Assembly (NCBI GenBank): GCA_030040175.1
Contig: JASHUF010000324.1
Span: 1-7,006, forward strand
DNA from: Acidobacteriaceae bacterium
GTDB lineage: Bacteria > Acidobacteriota > Terriglobia > Terriglobales > Acidobacteriaceae
Direction of reading: 5' to 3'
Length of the DNA: 7,006 bases
The position numbers were made by a program, and so were the translations under genes. Position 1 is the stretch's first letter; every line of letters starts with the position of its first letter. Of this stretch, positions 1 to 5,602 are shown one piece after another. The notes under the pieces were generated by a model. It was not told the origin of the DNA and did not search any database. It saw only the letters and a list, made by a program, of their open reading frames with translations.

Positions 1-1003
1 CGCGGAGACGGCGCTGCGCCAGGGCGCAGAGCGCGTGCTTGCGGATTTCGGGCCGGTGTTCGATGCGCTCAATTTTTCTGATGCGCTCAAAAGCGTGTGG
101 GACCTGGTGGCCGAGACAGACGGCTACCTGACGGCCAATGCGCCCTGGAAAAAGCCGGCCGAGCGCAGCGACGCGGAGCACGAAAAGCTGCAGGCGCGCG
201 TGCTGGCGACGGCGGCCGAGGCCATTCGCGTGATCACGGCGCTCGCGTATCCGGTGTTGCCTGACGCGGCAGCCAAAGTCTGGCGGCAACTGGGCCAGGG
301 CGAAATCGGCGACGCTGCGAAGAAGGGATTTTTGAAGGACCTCGCGTGGGGCGGCGTGAAGGCCGGGACGCGCTTCGGCGAGCCGGCGCCGCTGTTTCCC
401 CGCGCGGAGAAGGATGCAATCGAGCGTATGCAGAATCTTGAGGACGAGAACAGCAAGAGCGCCGCTGGGGCCGCAAGCCGGGGCGAGGCTGAGGACAAGA
501 GGCCCCTGGCGGCTGCACAGCCGGCAAGCGCAGGTTCGGCGCGGACGACTCCGGCTGCGCAGGAAGAAACCAAGCCGGCTGCTGCGGAAGCGCCCGTTGC
601 CGCGGCCCCGCAAGCTGCAAGCCCGGCAAGCGCTGCACCGGCTGCTGCGCCTGCGCAGTCAAACGCCAGCCCGGACGGGCACATCTCCATCGACGATTTC
701 GCCAAGGTCGATTTGCGCGTGGCGCAGATTCTGGTGGCTGAGCGCGTGCCCAAAGCCGACAAGCTGCTGCGCCTCGAAGTCGATCTGGGCTACGAGAAAC
801 GGCAGATTCTGGCCGGCATCGCGCAGCACTATGAGCCGGAAAAGCTCGTCGGGCGCAAGATCGTGATCGTCGCCAATCTGGCGCCGCGCAAGATGCGGGG
901 ACTGGATTCGAACGGCATGCTGCTGGCGGCGTCGCTCGAGGGCGGCGCGCCGGTGCTGGCCGGGTTTCTCGAAGAGGTGCCGCTGGGCGCGCGGCTGAAG
1001 TAG
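1..1003 (+). CDS. metG: Methionyl-tRNA synthetase, C-terminal part (5' truncated by window edge)
   Basis: Charges tRNA(Met) with methionine in the cytoplasm. The frame is open from base 2 with no start, so the catalytic Rossmann domain (HIGH/KMSKS motifs) lies outside the window. What remains has three parts. First is the end of the helical anticodon-binding domain, recognisable from the [14 protein letters not shown] stretch followed by ANAPWK and [18 protein letters not shown], and closing at PLFPRAE near base 410. Next comes an Ala/Pro-rich low-complexity linker of about 75 residues (bases ~455-682). Last is an OB-fold tRNA-binding domain of the Trbp111/EMAP type (bases ~683-1000), showing [29 protein letters not shown] and [10 protein letters not shown]. 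That appended domain normally supports dimerisation and tRNA binding. The gene ends in TAG, and the next 83 bp lead into vapB. Identity is secure; only the start is missing. Confidence 0.96.
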   Translation, partial: AETALRQGAERVLADFGPVFDALNFSDALKSVWDLVAETDGYLTANAPWKKPAERSDAEHEKLQARVLATAAEAIRVITALAYPVLPDAAAKVWRQLGQGEIGDAAKKGFLKDLAWGGVKAGTRFGEPAPLFPRAEKDAIERMQNLEDENSKSAAGAASRGEAEDKRPLAAAQPASAGSARTTPAAQEETKPAAAEAPVAAAPQAASPASAAPAAAPAQSNASPDGHISIDDFAKVDLRVAQILVAERVPKADKLLRLEVDLGYEKRQILAGIAQHYEPEKLVGRKIVIVANLAPRKMRGLDSNGMLLAASLEGGAPVLAGFLEEVPLGARLK

Positions 1004-1017
1004 CCGGTTCAGGAAGG
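1004..1017 (+). repeat. Left inverted repeat bracketing the vapBC module
   Basis: The sequence CCGGTTCAGGAAGG begins on the base after the metG TAG. Its reverse complement matches 1783-1796 at 13 of 14 positions, with the first 11 perfect. The two copies enclose the vapBC operator, vapB and nearly all of vapC. I see no clear target-site duplication just outside the pair, so a role as the ends of a mobile cassette is inference. Confidence 0.5.
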
Positions 1018-1046
1018 CGTTCTTCTCGCGCCATGGCTGCTTTATA

Positions 1047-1073
1047 CACATAAAATGTGCTATGCTTACACAT
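1047..1073 (+). promoter_or_regulatory. Probable vapBC operator/promoter: CACAT/ATGTG half-site cluster
   Basis: Three copies of one pentamer lie in 27 bp: CACAT at 1047-1051, its complement ATGTG at 1055-1059, and CACAT again at 1069-1073. The first two form a perfect 5-3-5 inverted repeat, the last two a 5-9-5 inverted repeat, and the two CACAT copies are 22 bp apart, about two helical turns. -10-like hexamers are embedded (TAAAAT at 1051-1056, TATGCT at 1061-1066); I see no good -35. VapB antitoxins typically bind such palindromes over their own promoter, with VapC as co-repressor. The block is AT-rich against its surroundings and ends 13 bp before the vapB ATG. Confidence 0.55.
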
Positions 1074-1086
1074 CGCGAGCGCGAGC

Positions 1087-1347
1087 ATGCGGACCAATAT
1101 CGACATCGACGATAAGTTAATGAAGCAAGCGATGAAGGCGCTGGGAGTCACAACCAAGAGAGCGGCCGTCGAAAAGGCGCTTCGCCGGACGCTTGAGATT
1201 GACGGCCAGCAATCCCTGCGGAAGCTCCGCGGCAAAATCGCCTGGCGCGGCCACGATGACGACTGGTTTGCGTCCGGCAAGGAAGCTCCGGCCAAACGTG
1301 AGGCTGAGAATCGCAAGACAGGTTCAGACGCGCGGAAGATTGCCTAG
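1087..1347 (+). CDS. vapB: VapB-family antitoxin of a type II toxin-antitoxin pair
   Basis: An 86-residue protein that should bind and neutralise the VapC RNase encoded 13 bp downstream and repress the shared promoter. The N-terminus (MRTNIDIDDKLMKQAMKALG, then TKRAAVEKALRRTL) is the classic VapB pattern: a short DNA-binding beta strand followed by two helices. The segment LRKLRGKIAWRGHDDDW (residues ~44-60) is the usual toxin-contacting region. The remaining ~26 residues are charged (Lys, Arg, Glu, Ala) and longer than I expect for the family. I chose ATG 1087 because the family consensus begins there; an upstream GTG at 1057 would put coding sequence through the operator repeats. The ribosome-binding site is poor (only GCGAG-like), and a short leader from the 1061-1066 hexamer is possible. 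The family call is firm; binding to this particular toxin is inferred from adjacency. Confidence 0.88.
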   Translation: MRTNIDIDDKLMKQAMKALGVTTKRAAVEKALRRTLEIDGQQSLRKLRGKIAWRGHDDDWFASGKEAPAKREAENRKTGSDARKIA

Positions 1348-1360
1348 AAGCATTCGGCCC

Positions 1361-1804
1361 ATGACGGCAAGGACGCACGCAAAAAAAAGCCGATCGGTGG
1401 TCATCGTCGACTCTTCCGTCCTCATCGACTATCTTGCAGATCGCACGACCCCGGAGACAAACTGGCTGGAGCAGAACCTGGGCCGCCGGCGTATCGGCAT
1501 CACGACACTTATTTTGACCGAGGTTCTGCAGGGCATTCGCCGGGAAGATCAGTTTGCCCAGACGCTTGGTGTTCTGGGGCGCCTTGCCGTCTTCGAGATT
1601 GGAAGCCGCGAGCTTGCGGTTCGATCGGCGTACAATTATCGAGCCTTGCGTCATCTCGGCATCACCATCCGCAACACCATCGATTGCATCAATGCTACCT
1701 TTTGCATTCATCAGCGGTTTGAGCTGCTCCACAACGACCGGGATTTCGATCCCTTCGAGGAACATCTTGATCTGGAAGTTCTCCATCCTGAACCGGTGAA
1801 TTGA
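1361..1804 (+). CDS. vapC: VapC-family toxin, PIN-domain ribonuclease
   Basis: A 147-residue PIN-domain endoribonuclease, the toxin partner of the upstream vapB. VapC toxins cleave specific RNAs (tRNAs or rRNA) with Mg2+/Mn2+ and are held inactive by VapB. The acidic active site looks complete: D17 in VIVDSSVLIDYL, E54 in LTEVLQGI, D108 in TIDCINATFC, and the LHNDRDFDPF segment (D126/D128/D130) near the C-terminus. An active enzyme is therefore expected, not a decayed copy. ATG 1361 follows the vapB stop by 13 bases and has only a weak Shine-Dalgarno (AGAAG at 1346-1350). A GTG at 1397 just before the first catalytic strand is an alternative start. Codons 7-9 contain a run of eight A residues (1381-1388). 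GC is lower than in the flanking genes (30 of 60 at 1681-1740 by my count). The last residues, HPEPVN, extend past the conserved fold and overlap the right inverted repeat. Confidence 0.92.
   Translation: MTARTHAKKSRSVVIVDSSVLIDYLADRTTPETNWLEQNLGRRRIGITTLILTEVLQGIRREDQFAQTLGVLGRLAVFEIGSRELAVRSAYNYRALRHLGITIRNTIDCINATFCIHQRFELLHNDRDFDPFEEHLDLEVLHPEPVN
1783..1796 (-). repeat. Right inverted repeat bracketing the vapBC module
   Basis: Read on the minus strand this is CCGGTTCAGGATGG, matching 1004-1017 except for one base. It lies inside the last codons of vapC, beyond the conserved PIN fold, and ends 8 bases before the end of the vapC stop codon. Pairing with the left copy defines a segment of about 790 bp that contains the whole toxin-antitoxin module and its operator. 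Confidence 0.5.
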
Positions 1805-1815
1805 ACTCTCTCCTC

Positions 1816-1820
1816 AGAGG
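1816..1820 (+). promoter_or_regulatory. Shine-Dalgarno that supports the TTG start of tatD
   Basis: AGAGG lies 6 bases upstream of TTG 1827. The tatD frame is closed by TGA at 1797-1799, and no ATG or GTG occurs between that stop and 1827. The site sits 11 bases after the vapC stop, so ribosomes finishing vapC could reinitiate here. Confidence 0.6.
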
Positions 1821-1826
1821 CGCCGC

Positions 1827-2648
1827 TTGCTCGTCGACTCCCACGCCCATCTCGACAGCCCGCGCTACGCGGAAGATCGCGCCGCCATGCTCGCGCGCGC
1901 GCAGCAGGCAGGCGTGGGGGCGGTGCTTTCCATCGGCATCGGCGAGGGCCCGGCGGAGATGGGGCAGGCGCTCGAAATCTGCCGCGAGTTCAACGGCAAG
2001 CCGGGCATGCCGCGTCTCTACGCCAGCGCAGGCGTGTATCCGCACAACGCTTCGGAGATCGACGACGCGGTGCTGGCCAAGCTGGAGCGATTGCTGTCGG
2101 AGCCGGAGGTCATCGCGTGCGGGGAGATTGGCCTGGACTACTATCACCAGGGCGCGGCGCACGAGGTGCAGCGCGAGGGATTGGTCCGCCAGCTCGAAAT
2201 TGCCGCGGCGCGCAAGCGCCCGATTGCCATCCACTGCCGGGGAACCAATGAGTCCAGCGACGCGTGGGATAATCTCTTCCTGGTCCTGGAGGAGTTTTGG
2301 CGGGGAACGGGTCTGGGCGGCATCATGCACTGCTTCGGTGGCGGCTGGGAACAGGCGCGGCGCTCGCTGGATATGGGCTTTCTCATCTCCTTTGCCGGCA
2401 ATCTCACCTACGCCAAGGCGCAGCCGCTGCGCGGCGTGGCTGCGCGCGTGCCGCTGGATGGGCTGCTCGTGGAAACCGACGCGCCGTGGCTGGCGCCGGG
2501 GCCGCATCGCGGCAAGCGCAACGAGCCGGCCATGGTCACGGAGACCGCCGCTGTTCTTGCCGAACTGGTTGGCGTGAGCGCGGATGAAATCGGGCGGGTA
2601 ACCACGAAAAACTTTTTCCGCCTGTTTCACCTCCCGCCTGCTATGTGA
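1827..2648 (+). CDS. tatD: TatD-family metal-dependent hydrolase / deoxyribonuclease
   Basis: A 273-residue cytoplasmic TIM-barrel metallohydrolase of the TatD/YcfH/YjjV family, whose members are metal-dependent 3'-5' DNases linked to DNA repair or degradation. The expected metal ligands are all visible: H6 and H8 in VDSHAHLD, E100 in ACGEIGLDYYHQ, H136 in AIHCRG, H168 in GIMHCFGGG and D218 in LVETDAPWLAP. The C-terminal segment from NEPAMVTETAAVLAEL to TTKNFFRLFHL is also typical, and the length is close to the usual ~260. The start is a TTG at 1827, placing the HxH motif where it normally lies, 5-8 residues in; AGAGG stands 6 bases upstream. It begins 22 bases after vapC and may depend on the vapBC transcript. 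yajQ follows after 48 bp. Family identity is very secure; the physiological substrate is not shown by sequence. Confidence 0.95.
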   Translation: MLVDSHAHLDSPRYAEDRAAMLARAQQAGVGAVLSIGIGEGPAEMGQALEICREFNGKPGMPRLYASAGVYPHNASEIDDAVLAKLERLLSEPEVIACGEIGLDYYHQGAAHEVQREGLVRQLEIAAARKRPIAIHCRGTNESSDAWDNLFLVLEEFWRGTGLGGIMHCFGGGWEQARRSLDMGFLISFAGNLTYAKAQPLRGVAARVPLDGLLVETDAPWLAPGPHRGKRNEPAMVTETAAVLAELVGVSADEIGRVTTKNFFRLFHLPPAM

Positions 2649-2696
2649 AACTGGTACTGCGGGTTGCAAACCTTTTCCCGTGCAGAGGAACGCGCC

Positions 2697-3197
2697 ATGG
2701 CACAGGACAATTCGTTCGATATCGTGAGCAAGGTGGATTTGCAGGAGGTGCGCAATGCCATCGACCAGGCGCTCAAGGAGGTTCGCCAGCGCTTCGATCT
2801 GAAGGATTCGCACTCCGAAGTCCGGCTCGAAGGCAGCGACGCCATTCAACTGGCCTCGGCCAACGAGTACAAGCTGGAAGCGGTCAAGGACATCCTGGGG
2901 CAGAAACTGGTAAAACGGGGCGTCTCGCTCAAGAATCTTACTTATGGCAAGGTGGAGCAGGCGGCCGGCCAGAGCGTGCGGCAGAAGATCAGCCTGCAGC
3001 AGGGCATTCCCATCGAGCGGGCCAAGGAGATTGTGAAGCTGATCAAGGACGCGAAGAAGAAGGCGCAGGCCAGCATCCAGGGCGATACCGTGCGCGTCTC
3101 CAGCAAAGACCGCGACGAGCTGCAATCGATTATCGCCATGCTGCGCGGCAGGGATTTGGGAGTCGAGTTGCAGTTTACGAATTACCGGACGAATTGA
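2697..3197 (+). CDS. yajQ: YajQ family (UPF0234) nucleotide-binding protein
   Basis: A 166-residue cytoplasmic protein of the YajQ/UPF0234 family. Structures of the family show a duplicated ferredoxin-like fold; members bind nucleotides or RNA, and the Xanthomonas homologue is a cyclic di-GMP receptor. Whether this copy binds cyclic di-GMP cannot be read from sequence. Diagnostic segments in order are SFDIVSKVDLQEVRNAIDQA (residues ~6-25), QRFDLKDS, EAVKDILGQKLVKRGV, RQKISLQQGIPIERAKEIVK, QASIQGDTVRVSSKDRDELQ and the terminal LQFTNYR. ATG 2697 is preferred because it precedes the conserved FDIV strand by only a few residues and GAGGA (2685-2689) stands 7 bases upstream. A TTG at 2664 would add 11 unconserved residues. 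It follows tatD after 48 bp and precedes the prenyl synthase after 43 bp. Confidence 0.95.
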   Translation: MAQDNSFDIVSKVDLQEVRNAIDQALKEVRQRFDLKDSHSEVRLEGSDAIQLASANEYKLEAVKDILGQKLVKRGVSLKNLTYGKVEQAAGQSVRQKISLQQGIPIERAKEIVKLIKDAKKKAQASIQGDTVRVSSKDRDELQSIIAMLRGRDLGVELQFTNYRTN

Positions 3198-3240
3198 GGG
3201 AAGACCCTTTCCCACCCTAACCGCAAAGAGCGCGGCCAGG

Positions 3241-4278
<1,038 letters not shown>

Positions 4279-5007
4279 ATGGCGCGCGCTAAAGACGGGA
4301 ATCGGAAACCTCCGATTACCATCCGTCAAAATCTCAAGCTCGCGCAGCCGAAGTGGAAGGCGGTCGATCGCTACTTTGGCGATCTGCTCGTCGCTGCCGA
4401 CGCCGATCTTGAGGCAGCACTCAGGGCCAATCGCGCCGCGCGATTGCCCGCCATCGACGTCTCGCCGCTGCAGGGAAAGTTTCTGCATCTACTGGTGCTC
4501 ATGGCGCGCGCAAAGAAGGTGCTTGAGATCGGCACGCTGGGCGGCTACTCCACCCTCTGGATCGCGCGGGCATTGCCCAAGGGCGGGCGCATCGTGACGC
4601 TCGAATATGAGCCGAAGCACGCCGAGGTGGCGCGGGCGAATCTCAGGAACGCGGGACTGCTCAAGCGTGTGGATCTGCGCGTGGGTCACGCGCTCGATCT
4701 GCTGGCCGCTCTGGTTGCGCAAGGCGTGGGGCCGTTCGACTTCATCTTTATCGACGCCGATAAGGAGAACAATCCGCAGTATCTTCGGTGGGCGCTCAAG
4801 CTGGCGCGTCCGGGTACGGCGATCTTCGTGGACAACGTGGTGCGCGACGGTAAGGTGGTGAATGCGAAGAGCAGGGACAAAGATATCCAGGGCACGCGGC
4901 GCATGACGGAGATGATGGCCGCCGAGCCGCGGCTGAGCGCGACCGTGATGCAGAACGTGGGCGTGAAGGGCTACGATGGCTTTGCGCTGGCCGTGGTCCT
5001 GCGCTGA
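4279..5007 (+). CDS. SAM-dependent O-methyltransferase, COMT/CCoAOMT family
   Basis: A 242-residue class I methyltransferase of the catechol/caffeoyl-CoA O-methyltransferase family (Methyltransf_3), expected to transfer a methyl group from S-adenosylmethionine to a hydroxyl on a small, often catecholic, molecule using a divalent metal. Motif I is VLEIGTLGGYS (residues 81-91), the acidic loop binding the SAM ribose is TLEYEP (107-112), and the metal site is FIDADK (D159) with VDN (D185, N186). The first ~20 residues are basic and polar with no signal sequence. Its ATG follows the prenyl synthase TAA with no gap, and GGGAGA lies just upstream inside that gene, so translational coupling is likely. 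The 3' end overlaps the convergent thioesterase gene by 37 bp. The substrate is unknown. Proximity to a quinone-tail enzyme is suggestive, but known menaquinone methylation uses a different, C-methylating family. Confidence 0.92.
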   Translation: MARAKDGNRKPPITIRQNLKLAQPKWKAVDRYFGDLLVAADADLEAALRANRAARLPAIDVSPLQGKFLHLLVLMARAKKVLEIGTLGGYSTLWIARALPKGGRIVTLEYEPKHAEVARANLRNAGLLKRVDLRVGHALDLLAALVAQGVGPFDFIFIDADKENNPQYLRWALKLARPGTAIFVDNVVRDGKVVNAKSRDKDIQGTRRMTEMMAAEPRLSATVMQNVGVKGYDGFALAVVLR

Positions 5008-5456
5008 GCCTTCCGCGCCGGACTGACGGATTCCTTTTTCATGAGCGTCTTAAGCGCCACGCGGTACGCGGGCGGCAGCGGCTTGCGCTCGAGTTTTTCG
5101 TCGCAGACCACATGCGCGGTTTCGCCTTCGGCCAGCAGCTCACGCTGTTTTCCTTTTTGGTTTGCATTGCGGAAGATCCGGTAGCCGAAGCGCACCACCG
5201 ACTCGCGCACCAGCGAGGGCCAGGCTTCAATCAGGATTTCGTCGTCGTAGCGCGCGGGCGCGCGGTAGCGGCAGTGCGCATCGACCACGGGGAGGATGAG
5301 CCGGTGGTCGCTTTCGAGCTGGCTGTAGGCCAGGCCGAGCGAGCGGAGCAGCTCCACGCGGCCGATTTCAAACCAGACCAGATAGTTGGCGTAGTACACG
5401 ATGCTCATCTGGTCGGTCTCCGCATAGCGTACGCGCAGCTTGGTGGTGACGGGCAT
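4971..5456 (-). CDS. ybgC: Acyl-CoA thioesterase, YbgC/FadM 4-hydroxybenzoyl-CoA thioesterase type
   Basis: A 161-residue hotdog-fold thioesterase, likely hydrolysing acyl-CoA thioesters in the cytoplasm. The N-terminus carries the family signature: RVRYAETDQMSIVYYANYLVWFEIGR with the catalytic Asp at residue 15, followed by ELLRSLGLAYSQLE and VDAHCRYRAPARYDDEI. The hotdog core ends near residue 137. The last ~24 residues (MKKESVSPARKAQRR onward) are very basic and low-complexity, and are encoded partly in DNA that also codes the O-methyltransferase C-terminus on the other strand. The start has GGAG five bases upstream on the minus strand. It lies downstream of rseP in the same direction after 146 bp of heptad repeats, so it may be read through from rseP or have its own promoter in the AT-rich middle of that spacer. 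In proteobacteria YbgC belongs to the Tol-Pal cluster; no tol genes are visible here. The substrate is unassigned. Confidence 0.9.
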   Translation of the reverse strand: MPVTTKLRVRYAETDQMSIVYYANYLVWFEIGRVELLRSLGLAYSQLESDHRLILPVVDAHCRYRAPARYDDEILIEAWPSLVRESVVRFGYRIFRNANQKGKQRELLAEGETAHVVCDEKLERKPLPPAYRVALKTLMKKESVSPARKAQRRTTASAKPS

Positions 5457-5466
5457 GGGCTCTCCG

Positions 5467-5543
5467 CAGGGGTCAGGTTTCAGGGGTCAGGTTTCAGGTT
5501 TCAGGCAACAAGGAGCAGGGGCCAGCGATCAGCGGCCAGTATT
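5467..5543 (+). repeat. Heptameric tandem repeat array, 11 units of CAGNNNN
   Basis: Eleven consecutive 7-bp units start in strict register at 5467, 5474, 5481, 5488, 5495, 5502, 5509, 5516, 5523, 5530 and 5537. All begin CA and ten begin CAG; the exception is CAAGGAG at 5509. The first four are an exact 14-bp tandem duplication, CAGGGGT plus CAGGTTT twice, followed by another CAGGTTT. Units become more divergent to the right (CAGCGAT, CAGCGGC, CAGTATT). The array begins 11 bp upstream of the ybgC start codon and lies between two minus-strand genes. Confidence 0.75.
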
Positions 5544-5570
5544 CATTTCTTAATCAAATTCGCTCACGAA

Positions 5571-5591
5571 AAAGCTGATCCCTGACCCCTG
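5571..5591 (-). repeat. Inverted block of the same heptad family (3 units)
   Basis: Read on the minus strand this block is CAGGGGT, CAGGGAT, CAGCTTT, three in-register units like those of the 5467-5543 array but in the opposite orientation. Extended by two bases to 5593, it forms a perfect 13-bp inverted repeat with 5479-5491 (TTCAGGGGTCAGG). It also pairs 11 of 11 with 5467-5477 and 16 of 18 with 5516-5533. It begins 11 bp after the rseP stop, so in rseP transcripts it is the first half of a potential stem-loop. Confidence 0.65.
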
Positions 5592-5602
5592 AACCCCGCT
5601 TC

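Noticed and set aside
234..1316. Minus-strand frame of 360 codons over metG and vapB
   Set aside because: Pro/Arg/Ala/Ser-rich shadow translation of metG with no domain; it also crosses the vapBC operator.
996..1800. TGAA on both sides of the vapBC inverted repeats as a target-site duplication
   Set aside because: Four bases only, and the left copy is separated from the repeat arm by four bases while the right copy abuts it; chance is an adequate explanation.
2657..2690. Possible stem CTGCGGG / CCCG-TG-CAG touching the yajQ Shine-Dalgarno as a riboswitch-like element
   Set aside because: The stem is short and bulged, the leader is only 48 bp, and no known riboswitch core is recognisable.
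3198..3213. GGGAA/TTCCC stem directly after the yajQ stop as a terminator
   Set aside because: Only five base pairs and no following T-run, and the next gene starts 28 bp later in the same direction.
5544..5580. Intrinsic terminator for rseP using the T5 run in the minus-strand sequence AGCTTTTTC
   Set aside because: No adjacent GC-rich hairpin precedes the T-run; the only pairing available uses wobble pairs within the T-run itself.
5467..5593. CRISPR array
   Set aside because: The repeat unit is 7 bp with no unique spacers, and no cas genes are present.
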